Source of the DNA: Secundilactobacillus hailunensis
GTDB lineage: Bacteria > Bacillota > Bacilli > Lactobacillales > Lactobacillaceae
DNA length: 64,000 nt
Direction: 5' to 3'
NCBI RefSeq assembly: GCF_005405185.1
Contig: NZ_BJDO01000006.1
Location: forward strand, 40,687-104,686
In this document: positions 24,991-33,981 of the stretch, piece after piece
How positions within the stretch are numbered: the stretch's first letter is position 1
Layout: every line of letters begins with the position of its first letter
Program-made: the position numbers and the translations under genes
The notes under the pieces: generated by a model
What the model was told of the DNA's origin: nothing
The model's database searches: none
What the model saw: only the letters and a program-made list of their open reading frames with translations

Positions 24991-25017
24991 ACCCCATGGC
25001 GAACTGGCATGGGGTTT
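24991..25017 (+). terminator. Terminator after dps
   Basis: ACCCCATG pairs with CATGGGGT, followed by TT; a short T run makes it moderate. The stretch 25018-25211 holds nothing else clear. Confidence 0.6.
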
Positions 25018-25211
25018 AATGTGCAATCAGTTTATATGATGGTGCAACAGCTCAGTAAATTAGTAAACCATGAGGGCAATAAATACTTAAGCCCTGATTG
25101 AAAACTGGTCTGACAGGTTAGACAGTTGATTAATCAACATTCTCATTAAAATATAACCGCTACCAATGTTAATCCGTGCTATCCTTAATCACTGGAAAGG
25201 ACTGACTAACA

Positions 25212-25502
25212 TTGCCTGAAAGCGCAATAGCAACAAAGGCACCGGTCGTACCAATGAATCGTTGGCAGGATCTGGCCCATCAATATGGTTTAGCAACTCT
25301 TCCAGACAGCTGGAGAGAAGCAAGCGAAAGCCTTCGTCATCAAAGAAACATTGATTATCTGGAGACCTTTAATGATCGTGAGGAGATTTATTACACCTTA
25401 GTTGGAAATGAATTTTTGCAAGACATTGTCTGCTATCATCCAGAACAAGTTCACACCTACTGGCTAAAAGATTTAGCACAGTACGTTTTCATTATTGAAT
25501 AA
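25212..25502 (+). CDS. Small hypothetical protein, 96 aa
   Basis: Not recognised. An acidic soluble protein with aromatic residues (NRWQDLAHQYGLATLPDSW and YHPEQVHTYWLKDLAQYVF). The frame opens at a TTG 11 nt after GGAAAGG; an in-frame ATG at 25254 lacks a Shine-Dalgarno. It is closed by a strong terminator, supporting a real gene. No partner is evident. Confidence 0.5.
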   Translation: MPESAIATKAPVVPMNRWQDLAHQYGLATLPDSWREASESLRHQRNIDYLETFNDREEIYYTLVGNEFLQDIVCYHPEQVHTYWLKDLAQYVFIIE

Positions 25503-25509
25503 GTAAATC

Positions 25510-25551
25510 AAAAAGCGTCCGTTTGACTGAATTGTCAAATGGACGCTTTTA
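25510..25551. terminator. Bidirectional terminator
   Basis: AAAAGCGTCCGTTTGAC pairs with GTCAAATGGACGCTTTT, between convergent genes. Confidence 0.92.
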
Positions 25552-25562
25552 ATTTGGCTGAA

Positions 25563-26486
25563 TTACAGGTGCCAGAGCCATTGTGCCAGGCCCATGAATA
25601 GCGGAATAGTGACCAGAGAACACAGAGTGGTCAGCCCGACAACCGTGGTACTAAAGAGGGCGTTGCGATGGAACGTATGGCTGAAGATGGCCATTAAAGC
25701 AGCCACCGGAGTCGCTTGCCCCAGCAAGATAACGTTTTTAACCATCATGAACTGGTTAGGCACGAATTGTAAAATGACGAGGACAATCAACGGTGCGATG
25801 ATCAGCCGAGCGCCAATGGCTTGATACAGGGCTTTGCTCTTAAGGGCATTGCGAATGTTACCTTGTGCCAGGTAGCAGCCCATGGCGATCATGACCAGTG
25901 GCAAGTTCATGTTAGCGAGATCGGAGACGGTCGTACCTAAGATCGGCGGCAAGGTGACCCCGGTCAATGCAAATAACAGGCCAAAGACCAAGGCTAGAAT
26001 TGCCGGATTGACTACCAGCCGTTTCAGTTGAATTGTGCGCTTATCACCAGAGATCATATAGATCCCGTAAGTCCACAGTGAGAAGTTGGACACGCCAACG
26101 AAGATGCTCATGTAAAACACGCTGCCAGCCCCTAAAACGGCTTTGGATAGCGGCAGACCAATAAAACCGAGGTTGGCAAAGATCAAGGCAAAGCGAATCA
26201 GCATCTGCTCCGGTTTACGGAAGATCAGTTTGGCCAACGCGATGGTGACCAGCATCATTACGATCAAGATGATCAAACACCACAGGCCATCTATCAGCTG
26301 GGAAGCTTTCAGATTGCCGATAAATGAATTTAACAGCAACGCTGGGTTAGATATGTAAATCACGATATTGGAAATTTGCTGACTGCCTGATTCGTCGACC
26401 AGTCCCACTCGAAAACAGAGAAAGCCGATCAGCATGATCAGAAACATGATAGCAGTCTGGCCAAAAATGACCCGTACGATTGTCAC
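25563..26486 (-). CDS. AEC family transporter (auxin efflux carrier-like)
   Basis: A 307-aa transporter with ten predicted helices. The N-terminal MFLIMLIGFLCFRVGLVD, ISNIVIYISNPALLLNSF and FANLGFIGLPLSKAVLG blocks are those of the AEC family, which in lactic acid bacteria includes malate permeases. Substrate unknown. The GTG at 26486 is chosen because AAGGAAGGA lies 6 nt before it; the ATG six codons upstream overlaps that SD. Confidence 0.85.
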   Translation of the reverse strand: MTIVRVIFGQTAIMFLIMLIGFLCFRVGLVDESGSQQISNIVIYISNPALLLNSFIGNLKASQLIDGLWCLIILIVMMLVTIALAKLIFRKPEQMLIRFALIFANLGFIGLPLSKAVLGAGSVFYMSIFVGVSNFSLWTYGIYMISGDKRTIQLKRLVVNPAILALVFGLLFALTGVTLPPILGTTVSDLANMNLPLVMIAMGCYLAQGNIRNALKSKALYQAIGARLIIAPLIVLVILQFVPNQFMMVKNVILLGQATPVAALMAIFSHTFHRNALFSTTVVGLTTLCSLVTIPLFMGLAQWLWHL

Positions 26487-26569
26487 GACAGTTCCTTCCT
26501 TCATATGCAGATAGTATTTATTATAGGACTATGTGTTTGAAGATGTAAGTCCATGATGTAACTCGGGTA

Positions 26570-26995
26570 TCAGCTATTTAATAGATAAATCGCGGTCACG
26601 GCAAAGACCACCCCAACGGCATTACGCAGGGTAAAACTTTCCTGCAAAAAGATTAGGCCAATGGGAATCAGCAGCAGCGTCAACGCAATGTTCACCGTCA
26701 TGGCTGTAGAACCAATTGGGGCACCTGCTTTGTAGGACAGCATATAACCGAATTCGATAAAGATAATGGCTAGTCCCATCGCGATGGAAGCCCAGTTGAT
26801 CTGGTGAAGGTCAAGACTTAGTGACTGCTGCTTGCCACTAATTAAGTACAGAATCAGCGAGCCCAGCAGAGCAACACTATAGGTGATAATCAACGAAAAG
26901 AACGGGTCGATGTTATGGGAGACGCCCCGAGCGGATAGTTGATACACCATGTTAGCAAAAACGGTAAGAATGAGTGGCCAGAGATAAGTCGGCAT
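26570..26995 (-). CDS. EamA/DMT-type small membrane protein
   Basis: A 141-aa protein with four to five helices, about half the length of the usual ten-helix drug/metabolite transporter. The pattern (IMGLAIIFIEFGYMLSYKAG-like, then IALTLLLIPIGLIFLQESFTLRN) is EamA-like; half-size members act as dimers. SD AAAGGGGG. Lies 66 bp after the AEC transporter start on the same strand, so co-transcription is possible. Confidence 0.75.
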   Translation of the reverse strand: MPTYLWPLILTVFANMVYQLSARGVSHNIDPFFSLIITYSVALLGSLILYLISGKQQSLSLDLHQINWASIAMGLAIIFIEFGYMLSYKAGAPIGSTAMTVNIALTLLLIPIGLIFLQESFTLRNAVGVVFAVTAIYLLNS

Positions 26996-27190
26996 AAGTG
27001 AGACCCCCTTTAATTGAATAGCTATTTTAATTATACCTTATTAAGCTAGGTCTATAAGCAGGGACTAAGAGTTAGTTTTAAGCTGGAAATTATAGCTGAA
27101 TTGAAGTTCCTGTTAGTTCGTTGAGTAAAAATCGGTAAAATTTTAGTTAAATGGGCTGTTAGTTTACTTCAAAATCATTTATGATAGATA

Positions 27191-27217
27191 TGTAAGCGCT
27201 TAATGAAAGCGCTTTTG
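27191..27217 (+). promoter_or_regulatory. Tandem cre/LacI-type operators upstream of lacL
   Basis: TGTAAGCGCTTAAT (27191-27204) and TGAAAGCGCTTTTG (27204-27217) abut each other 20 bp before the start. Both fit the CcpA cre core (nAAnCGnTTn) and also the AAGCGCTT core typical of LacI/GalR repressors. Confidence 0.7.
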
Positions 27218-27236
27218 CATGAGGAGGTTTTAAATA

Positions 27237-29129
27237 ATGAAACCAGAATTAAGCTGGCTGGATGATCCCCAAACATTCCGGGTCAATCAGCTACCAGCTC
27301 ATAGTGACCACCATTTTTATCAGAGTGAGACTGATTTAGAGGCTGGTCAGAGTCAGTTTATCCAACCATTGGACGGTACTTGGCAATTCAAATTTGCAAA
27401 GCAGCCTAAGGAGCGGCCAATTGGCTTTTATGCACCGGATTATGATCGCAGCGATTTTGATACCATTACGGTACCAGAACACATTGAAATCGCGGGTTAC
27501 GGCCGGCTGAAGTATATTAATACCACCTATCCATGGGAAGGTAAGCTCTACCGGCGCCCAGCCTATGCGTTAGGCAAGGATCAAAAGGGTGCAGGCATGT
27601 TCAGTGACGGCGAAGATAACTACGTCGGTGCCTACCTGAGAACCTTTGAACTGGATCCTAAACTCCGCAATAAGCGGGTCGTCGTTCAGTTTGACGGTGT
27701 TGAACAGGCGATGTACCTCTGGCTGAACGGTCAGTTCGTAGGTTACGCTGAAGACAGTTTTTCTCAATCCGAATTTGATTTAACACCCTATCTACGAGAC
27801 GGTGAAAACCTGATTGCGGTTGAAGTCTTTAAACGCAGTACGGCGGCCTTCATTGAAGACCAAGATATGTTCCGGTTCTCCGGCATTTTTCGGAGTGTAC
27901 GGTTAGTTGGCGAACCTGCGATCCACGTACAAGATATGCGGATCATTGGCAATTTAGCGGATGATTACACGACTGGCGACTTTAGCCTTAAGCTCAAGCT
28001 TAACCGGAAATCAAACGCTAAGGGCAGTGTCCAAATCGGCATTACGGATGATGATGGTCAGAGCATTTTTGACAGTCAAAAACCAGTCAATGATGAAATT
28101 GAGATCAGCCATCAAACATTCCCTGACGTTCATCTGTGGCAGCATACTGATCCGTACCTGTATCACTTAAAGGTCACCGTCTTGGATGAACAGGGGCAAG
28201 TAGTTGAAATCGTGCCTTATCAGTTCGGCTTCAGACGAGTTGAAATGAAGAATAAGATCATGCTGTTAAACGGTAAGCGAATCATTTTAAACGGTGTCAA
28301 CCGTCATGAATGGGACGCTAAGAGCGGCCGGGTCATCTCCATTGCAGATATGAAGCAAGATCTGAAGACCTTCGAAGAAAATAACATTAACGCGGTGCGG
28401 ACTTGTCACTATCCTGATCGCGACGAATGGTATTATATGTGCGATCAAGCCGGTATTTATATGATGGCGGAGAATAACTTGGAATCCCACGGTACTTGGC
28501 AGAAGATGGGTGCTGTTGAACCATCTTACAACGTACCAGGTTCATTGCCAGAATGGCGTGAAGCAGTGGTCGACCGAGCTCGCAGTAATTTTGAAATGTT
28601 TAAAAACCACACGGCGGTCTTGTTCTGGTCGCTGGGTAACGAATCCTATGCTGGCGACGACATTGCAGCCATGAATGCCTTCTATAAAGAGCACGATGAT
28701 ACCCGTCTGGTTCACTATGAGGGGGTCTGCCGTAACCGGGCCTATGAAGACCAGATTTCTGACATGGAAAGTATGATGTACGATCCGCCAAAGGAAATTG
28801 AAAAGTACTTAACCAATGATCCTAAGAAGCCGTTTGTTAACTGTGAGTTCATGCATGACATGGGTAACTCACTGGGTGGCATGTCGTCTTATAACGATTT
28901 AATTGATAAGTATCCGATGTATCAAGGTGGCTTTATCTGGGACTTTATTGATCAAGCCATTGAAGTTAAGGATGAAGTAACCGGGCAACCCGTTTTACGG
29001 TATGGCGGCGACTTTGATGATCGTCATTCCGATTATGAATTTTCTGGCGACGGTCTTATGTTTGCTGACCGGACACCAAAACCAGCTCTTCAGGAGGTGA
29101 AGTACTATTATGGCAAACACATCAACTAA
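27237..29129 (+). CDS. lacL: Beta-galactosidase large subunit
   Basis: A 630-aa GH2 catalytic subunit that hydrolyses lactose with LacM. Sugar-binding and immunoglobulin-like domains come first ([35 protein letters not shown]), then the barrel: [11 protein letters not shown], the acid/base [13 protein letters not shown] and the nucleophile region [14 protein letters not shown]. The chain stops where LacZ would continue, which is the heterodimeric LacLM form of lactobacilli. SD GAGGAGG. Overlaps lacM by 20 bp. Confidence 0.97.
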   Translation: MKPELSWLDDPQTFRVNQLPAHSDHHFYQSETDLEAGQSQFIQPLDGTWQFKFAKQPKERPIGFYAPDYDRSDFDTITVPEHIEIAGYGRLKYINTTYPWEGKLYRRPAYALGKDQKGAGMFSDGEDNYVGAYLRTFELDPKLRNKRVVVQFDGVEQAMYLWLNGQFVGYAEDSFSQSEFDLTPYLRDGENLIAVEVFKRSTAAFIEDQDMFRFSGIFRSVRLVGEPAIHVQDMRIIGNLADDYTTGDFSLKLKLNRKSNAKGSVQIGITDDDGQSIFDSQKPVNDEIEISHQTFPDVHLWQHTDPYLYHLKVTVLDEQGQVVEIVPYQFGFRRVEMKNKIMLLNGKRIILNGVNRHEWDAKSGRVISIADMKQDLKTFEENNINAVRTCHYPDRDEWYYMCDQAGIYMMAENNLESHGTWQKMGAVEPSYNVPGSLPEWREAVVDRARSNFEMFKNHTAVLFWSLGNESYAGDDIAAMNAFYKEHDDTRLVHYEGVCRNRAYEDQISDMESMMYDPPKEIEKYLTNDPKKPFVNCEFMHDMGNSLGGMSSYNDLIDKYPMYQGGFIWDFIDQAIEVKDEVTGQPVLRYGGDFDDRHSDYEFSGDGLMFADRTPKPALQEVKYYYGKHIN

Positions 29130-30072
29130 ACAAGTTCAAATTATCTATGGTGACGCAACGTTAGGCTTACGCGGTGAAGGCTTTGGTTATATCTTTAGCT
29201 ATGAACGCGGTGGCATGGAATCCCTCGTCCAGCATGGTAAGGAATGGCTGTACCGGGTACCTAAGCCGATTTTTTGGCGGGCAACTACCGATAATGACCG
29301 TGGTAACGGTTTTTCAGTCCAGTCAGCCAGCTGGCTAGGCACCGACATGTTTTTGAAATGCACTAATGTTGAGGTGGCCGTTAACGATAAGCCTATTAAA
29401 TTACCGATTTCACCCGAGAATAATAAGTACAGTGACCATGAATTTGCTGATCACGTCACAATCACCTTTACGTATGAAACACTGACTACGCCTTCAACGA
29501 CGGTGACAGCTGCTTATACTGTTGACGGTAAAGGCCAAATTCAGGTTAACGTTGACTATCATGGCAAGGCCGGTTTACCGGAATTACCAGCCTTAGGGCT
29601 GCGGTTTGTCATGCCAACGTCTGCTGTTTGCTTCAGATATGATGGCCTGTCGGGTGAAACTTACCCTGACCGGATGGCCGGTGGTGTCAAAGGCACCTAC
29701 ACAGTCGACGGTATGCCCGTTACGAAGTATTTGGTCCCACAAGAGTGCGGGATGCATATGCAGTCGAAACAAGTGACCGTGACCCGTAATCGGACGCAGA
29801 ATAATACCGATTGTCTGAGCCATGCGTTCAACCTGACGTTTGCTCAAGCTGATCACCCCTTCGCCTTTAGCTGTTTACCATATACTGCTGAAGAGATTGA
29901 AAACGCGACCCACATTGAAGAATTACCAGCACCACGCCGCACGGTCCTCACCATTTTTGGTGCGGTCCGCGGTGTTGGCGGCATCGATTCCTGGGGCGCG
30001 GATGTTGAACAGCAATATCACATTTCAGCTGAGCAGGACCATTCCTTCTCATTTGTCATCCAAGGCGCTTAA
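29110..30072 (+). CDS. lacM: Beta-galactosidase small subunit
   Basis: A 320-aa subunit corresponding to the C-terminal domain 5 of LacZ, needed for activity with LacL. Family blocks are [25 protein letters not shown] and [27 protein letters not shown] lies inside the lacL end, and the overlap suggests coupled translation and a 1:1 ratio. The operon is followed within 90 bp by the MerR-type promoter of an aldo/keto reductase gene. Confidence 0.96.
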   Translation: MANTSTKQVQIIYGDATLGLRGEGFGYIFSYERGGMESLVQHGKEWLYRVPKPIFWRATTDNDRGNGFSVQSASWLGTDMFLKCTNVEVAVNDKPIKLPISPENNKYSDHEFADHVTITFTYETLTTPSTTVTAAYTVDGKGQIQVNVDYHGKAGLPELPALGLRFVMPTSAVCFRYDGLSGETYPDRMAGGVKGTYTVDGMPVTKYLVPQECGMHMQSKQVTVTRNRTQNNTDCLSHAFNLTFAQADHPFAFSCLPYTAEEIENATHIEELPAPRRTVLTIFGAVRGVGGIDSWGADVEQQYHISAEQDHSFSFVIQGA

Positions 30073-30097
30073 ATTTGTTAAAAAGGTCGCTAAATAG

Positions 30098-30128
30098 TTG
30101 ACCTTGAGTACACTCTAACTTCTATAAT
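30098..30128 (+). promoter_or_regulatory. MerR-type promoter with 19-bp spacer (AKR gene)
   Basis: TTGACC (30098-30103), 19-nt spacer, TATAAT (30123-30128). The spacer contains TTGAGTACACTCTAACT, an imperfect dyad. A 19-bp spacer is the hallmark of MerR-activated promoters. Confidence 0.75.
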
Positions 30129-30158
30129 GAATGTATAAAAGGGAGGCTTTTTGATAAA

Positions 30159-31112
30159 ATGAAAAATGTCGCAATCGGAAACACAACTTTACAAGCTTCT
30201 GCAGTTGCCTTAGGCATCATGCGGATGGTGAGCTTAAACGTTGATGATGCCGCTAAAGTCTTGGATACCGTCACTGATAAAGGGGTCAATTTTATTGACT
30301 CCGCTGATATCTATGGTGGTGGCAAGTCGGAAAAAATCTTCGGCCAGGCTTTAAAGAAGTCGGGTGTGAAGCGTGAAGATCTCATCATTCAATCAAAGGG
30401 TGGCATCGTGCTAGATCCTAAGCGCAGTCATGGTGATCTGGTCTTTGGTCAGCGCTACGATTTCTCTAAGCAGCATTTGCTGGAAGCTGTAGACGGTATT
30501 TTGCAGCGGATGGGGATTGATTATCTGGACTTCTTCTTGCTGCACCGGCCAGACGCGTTGATGGAGCCAGATCAAGTTGCTGCAGCCTTTGATGAACTGC
30601 AAGCTGCCGGTAAGGTCCGTCACTTTGGACTATCCAACTGCAACCCTATGCAGATCGAATTACTGCAATCAGCAGTTAGTCAAAAACTGATGGTCAACCA
30701 GCTGCAGTTCGGTGTCATGCACACTGGTCCAATTGATTTTGGTCTGCACATGAACATGAGTGACGACCGTAGCGTTAACCATGACGGTGAAATCATCGAA
30801 TACTCACGGCTGCATAACATGACGATCCAAGCTTGGTCACCATATCAATACGGGACTTTTGAAGGTCCGTTCATTGATAACCCGAAGTTTCCAGAATTGA
30901 ATGCTAAATTGCAGGAGATCGCGGATGCTAAGGGTGTTACCAAGAACGCTATTGCGACTGCCTGGATCTTACGTCACCCAGCTAACATGCAAGTAATCTT
31001 AGGCTCAATGAACCAGGATCACTTGAAAGAAAGCATTGCTGGCGCTGATGTTCAATTGACGAAGCAGGAATGGTATGATATTTACTTTGCTGCTGGCAAT
31101 ACATTGCCGTAA
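30159..31112 (+). CDS. Aldo/keto reductase, YdhF-like
   Basis: A 317-aa AKR with NADPH-dependent carbonyl reductase fold. Catalytic Asp and Tyr are in FIDSADIYGGGKSEKIFG, Lys in IIQSKGG, His in FFLLHRPDALMEP, and NADP-binding residues near ILGSMNQDHLKESI. The sequence order matches YdhF-type oxidoreductases. SD GGGAGG. It is preceded by a MerR-type promoter and followed by the convergent merR gene, so it is probably induced by reactive carbonyls or related stress. Substrate unknown. Confidence 0.88.
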   Translation: MKNVAIGNTTLQASAVALGIMRMVSLNVDDAAKVLDTVTDKGVNFIDSADIYGGGKSEKIFGQALKKSGVKREDLIIQSKGGIVLDPKRSHGDLVFGQRYDFSKQHLLEAVDGILQRMGIDYLDFFLLHRPDALMEPDQVAAAFDELQAAGKVRHFGLSNCNPMQIELLQSAVSQKLMVNQLQFGVMHTGPIDFGLHMNMSDDRSVNHDGEIIEYSRLHNMTIQAWSPYQYGTFEGPFIDNPKFPELNAKLQEIADAKGVTKNAIATAWILRHPANMQVILGSMNQDHLKESIAGADVQLTKQEWYDIYFAAGNTLP

Positions 31113-31140
31113 AATTAGTGATTTAAATAGTGTCACTTAA

Positions 31141-31194
31141 AACACGCATCAGCCAATCTTTCCCATTAGGAGAGGTTGGCTGATGCGTGTTTTT
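31141..31194. terminator. Bidirectional terminator
   Basis: AACACGCATCAGCCAA pairs with TTGGCTGATGCGTGTT, then TTTT. It separates the AKR and merR genes. Confidence 0.92.
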
Positions 31195-31199
31195 CTAGG

Positions 31200-31667
31200 T
31201 TAAAATGAGTTTAAGCGGGGGTGAGCCTTTTTAACCCGTAAACTTTCATCGATGACGATGGGCTGTCCCGGAAGTTCACAATCGCCTGAAACGGCGGCTT
31301 CAGTACCAGCGTCACAAGCAGCGGTAAAGAACCGAACTTTGTAATCGAGCTTCGCCAAATGTTGCTTGGCTTGTGCAATCTGGTCGTGAACAGCCTGCTG
31401 CTGTTGCTTGAAAATATTCAGCCGGGTTTCTAGGGTTGAATCACCCTGCATCGCTAGTTCGACGAAGTGACGAATTTCAGAAAGCTGCATTCCCGTATCT
31501 TTCAGACAGGTGATCAGGTCAAGAAAATCGAGGTTGTCATCGGTGAACTCTCGTCGCCCAGAGGGGGTTCGTTTTACGAATGGCATTAGGCCTTCGCGGT
31601 CGTAGTAGCGTAAGGTATAGGTGCTTAAGCCAGTCTTTTCAGCAACCTGGCCAATTGAGTATGTCAT
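31200..31667 (-). CDS. MerR family transcriptional regulator, AdhR-like
   Basis: A 155-aa activator. The N-terminal MerR helix-turn-helix is plain (YSIGQVAEKTGLSTYTLRYYDREGLMPF, RREFTDDNLDFLDLITCLKDTGM); a dimerisation helix follows (IFKQQQQAVHDQIAQAKQHLAKLDYKV). Cys residues are at about 115 (TAACDAGTE) and 128 (SGDCELPG). AdhR-type relatives respond to aldehydes or other electrophiles through Cys. Its own promoter and two AKR promoters share an operator core. SD AAGGAG. Confidence 0.88.
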   Translation of the reverse strand: MTYSIGQVAEKTGLSTYTLRYYDREGLMPFVKRTPSGRREFTDDNLDFLDLITCLKDTGMQLSEIRHFVELAMQGDSTLETRLNIFKQQQQAVHDQIAQAKQHLAKLDYKVRFFTAACDAGTEAAVSGDCELPGQPIVIDESLRVKKAHPRLNSF

Positions 31668-31695
31668 AGTAATGCTCCTTTTTTACTTTTAAATT

Positions 31696-31726
31696 AGTCT
31701 AATAGTTAGAGTGTACGCTAACTCAA
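31696..31726 (-). promoter_or_regulatory. MerR-type promoter of the merR gene (autoregulation)
   Basis: On the minus strand TTGAGT (31721-31726), 19-nt spacer and TAGACT (31696-31701). The spacer carries GTACACTCTAAC, shared with the AKR promoter at 30098. The rest of 31727-32143 is an AT-rich intergenic stretch with no other feature I can support. Confidence 0.65.
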
Positions 31727-32143
31727 GCTGATACAGGGAATATTTTCGGAATATTTGAACACCCTCGCTGTGTTTTGAGAAAATCAGATTAGTTAATTAA
31801 CCCATTTTATAAACATATTTTATATTTTGTACCAATAATTATAAAAGACAACATTTTAAGTAAAATTAAACCAAATGTTTCTCAAAGAATGGTACAATTA
31901 CGTCAAGGAATGGGATAGTAATGCGCTTGGTAAACATCGGGGTACTTCCAAAATCCGAACATTCGTTTCGAGGCAGTATTATTTTTCCAGAAAGTAACTA
32001 TCATTAAAAAATTATAAGTTATTAGTCTTTTAATATTGAAAGCGAGTGGTCATTCGTTGAATATACAATATATTAATTAGAGAATATACTAATAATAAAT
32101 AAATCAGCGAATTTAAAATAGTTAAAAGGGTGGCATAAAAAAC

Positions 32144-32641
32144 ATGAGCAAGAGAATCGACTTAACTAACCAGCGCTTTGGCCGGTTAGTGGTCCTTAAA
32201 TATTATGGTAATAACGCTGCGAACTCCAATGCAATGTGGTTATGTCAGTGCGATTGCGGCAACAAAACGGTGGTTGATGGTGTCCGGTTACGGTCACACA
32301 TTACTAAAAGTTGCGGCTGCTTAAGACGAGATCTTTCAAGTAAGCGGGTTTATAAAAACCCTAAGTTTGTGGACTACATGGGCCGTTCCGATCAATTACG
32401 GGATGAAAATGGGGTTTCACTGAGTTCAATCTCAGAATCTGCCCGTAATAAGAGCGGGGTCATTGGGGTTTCCTTTGACCGGCAGACGGGTAAGTGGTTT
32501 GCGCGCTTAATGATCGATCACAAATACGTTTTACTGAAAAGCTTTAAAACCATCACTGAAGCGATTGAAGCCCGGCGAGAAGCTGAGGAAACGTATCTGG
32601 GTATTACGCATGAAACGGCTGCTGAACCGGAAAACGTTTAG
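32144..32641 (+). CDS. AP2-domain DNA-binding protein
   Basis: A 165-aa protein. The N-terminal part has RFGRLVVLKYYG, WLCQCDCGNKTVVDG and LRSHITKSCGCL, a Cys-rich, zinc-ribbon-like module found in phage and homing-endonuclease proteins. The C-terminal residues 105-155 (SGVIGVSFDRQTGKWFARLMI..KSFKTITEAIEARREAE) form an AP2-like DNA-binding domain. No HNH nuclease motif is visible between them. Its isolated position in AT-rich DNA and its phage-like domains suggest acquisition by transfer. Probably a DNA-binding protein of unknown target. Confidence 0.75.
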   Translation: MSKRIDLTNQRFGRLVVLKYYGNNAANSNAMWLCQCDCGNKTVVDGVRLRSHITKSCGCLRRDLSSKRVYKNPKFVDYMGRSDQLRDENGVSLSSISESARNKSGVIGVSFDRQTGKWFARLMIDHKYVLLKSFKTITEAIEARREAEETYLGITHETAAEPENV

Positions 32642-32685
32642 TATATAAAAGAGCAAAATTGGTGATTTAAATCTTATTTTGAATC

Positions 32686-32729
32686 AGAGCCTGATTATCA
32701 GCGTTTTAGCTGATCGTCAGGCTCTTTTT
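32686..32729 (+). terminator. Terminator after the AP2 gene
   Basis: AGAGCCTGA..ATCAGC pairs with GCTGAT..TCAGGCTCT, then TTTT. Confidence 0.9.
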
Positions 32730-32958
32730 AATTATATTGAGTGTTATTTATTGAAAATAGAGCGACCATGTGATTTAATTAACTTTAAAAATTGTAAATC
32801 AATGTTATTTATTTAAACTGTTTTATATCATATTATTGCTGATATATAAGTGATTAAATGATATGAGTTTGCTTTCATTAATTTATGAATTACTGAATTA
32901 ATTAATGAAAATGATAATTTTGTGAATAAAATTACTATCTTTTTGAGCAGAAATCAGG

Positions 32959-32986
32959 TATACTCTTAATTAACATCAACTGATGT
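32959..32986 (+). promoter_or_regulatory. -10 element and palindromic operator of the adh gene
   Basis: TATACT (32959-32964) is followed by ACATCA-AC-TGATGT (32973-32986), a perfect 6-bp dyad at the expected transcription start. The -35 is weak; the upstream 230 bp is very AT-rich and holds no gene. Confidence 0.45.
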
Positions 32987-33008
32987 AATTCTACGGAGGT
33001 GCTTAATT

Positions 33009-33767
33009 ATGACAGATCGTTTAAAAGATAAAGTTGCAATTGTTACTGGTGGTACGCTGGGTATTGGCTTAGGGATCGCTAAGCGGTTTGTGGATGAAGG
33101 TGCGAAGGTCGTCATTACAGGTCGGCACGCGGATGTTGGTGAAAAGGCGGCCAAGAGCATTGGTGGCCCAGACGTGATTCGCTTCATTCAACATGATGCT
33201 GCCGATGAAGCTGGCTGGACAGACTTATTCGATGAAACTGAAAAGGCGTTTGGTCCGGTTTCAACGTTGGTTAACAATGCCGGAATTGCAGTTAGCAAGA
33301 GCATTGAGAACACCACCACTGAAGAATGGCATAAACTCTTATCCGTTAATCTAGACGGTGTCTTCTTTGGTACTCGGCTTGCCATTCAGCGGATGAAGAA
33401 CAAGGACCTGGGCGCTTCGATCATTAATATGTCCTCAATTGAAGGCTTTATCGGCGATCCTGATTTAGGGGCTTATAACGCTTCTAAAGGGGCCGTTCGA
33501 ATCATGTCTAAATCAGCTGCTTTGGATTGTGCCTTAAAAGACTATGGTGTGCGGGTTAACACGGTTCACCCAGGATACATCAAGACACCGTTAGTTGATG
33601 ATCTAGAGGGTGCCGAAGAAGCTATGTCGCAACGTACCAAGACCCCAATGGGCCACATTGGTGAACCAGACGATATTGCCTACATGTGCGTTTACTTAGC
33701 TTCCAACGAATCTAAGTTTGCCACGGGTTCAGAATTCGTGGTTGACGGTGGTTACACCGCTCAATAA
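33009..33767 (+). CDS. R-specific NADP-dependent alcohol dehydrogenase (SDR)
   Basis: A 252-aa short-chain dehydrogenase closely matching the Mg-dependent R-specific alcohol dehydrogenase of L. brevis/L. kefir from memory of its sequence. Motifs: TGGTLGIGLGIA (cofactor), TGRHADVGEKAA (Arg for NADP), LVNNAGIAVSKS, catalytic Ser in IINMSSIEGF, YNASKGA (Tyr and Lys) and C-terminal FVVDGGYTAQ that forms the Mg site. It reduces ketones and aldehydes to R-alcohols. SD GGAGG. Monocistronic in a carbonyl-reductase region. Confidence 0.95.
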   Translation: MTDRLKDKVAIVTGGTLGIGLGIAKRFVDEGAKVVITGRHADVGEKAAKSIGGPDVIRFIQHDAADEAGWTDLFDETEKAFGPVSTLVNNAGIAVSKSIENTTTEEWHKLLSVNLDGVFFGTRLAIQRMKNKDLGASIINMSSIEGFIGDPDLGAYNASKGAVRIMSKSAALDCALKDYGVRVNTVHPGYIKTPLVDDLEGAEEAMSQRTKTPMGHIGEPDDIAYMCVYLASNESKFATGSEFVVDGGYTAQ

Positions 33768-33801
33768 AATTGATCATTCACTTAATTTAAACTTTCAGTA
33801 G

Positions 33802-33830
33802 GGCCAATTCGAAAACGAATTGGCCTTTTT
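33802..33830 (+). terminator. Terminator after the adh gene
   Basis: GGCCAATTCG pairs perfectly with CGAATTGGCC, then TTTTT. Confidence 0.95.
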
Positions 33831-33905
33831 CGTTGTGCTGAACTAATAGGAATATCGATTGCCAGACAGCCTCGCAATGGAAGCAAACATTTTAAATGAT
33901 GTTTC

Positions 33906-33936
33906 TTGACTTACACCCCACTCTAACTTCTATAAT
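33906..33936 (+). promoter_or_regulatory. MerR-type promoter with 19-bp spacer (second AKR gene)
   Basis: TTGACT (33906-33911), 19-nt spacer, TATAAT (33931-33936). The spacer ends CACTCTAACTTC, the same as at the AKR promoter at 30098. Probably part of the same MerR regulon. Confidence 0.72.
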
Positions 33937-33981
33937 TAAGGCAAGTTTAAGAATAAATTGTGTAATGAAGGGAAGCTAACT

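Noticed and set aside
31951..31963. PurBox-like sequence AAATCCGAACATT upstream of the AP2 gene
   Set aside because: It matches the lactococcal PurR consensus but is single, far from a purine gene and not placed at a recognisable promoter; chance match likely.
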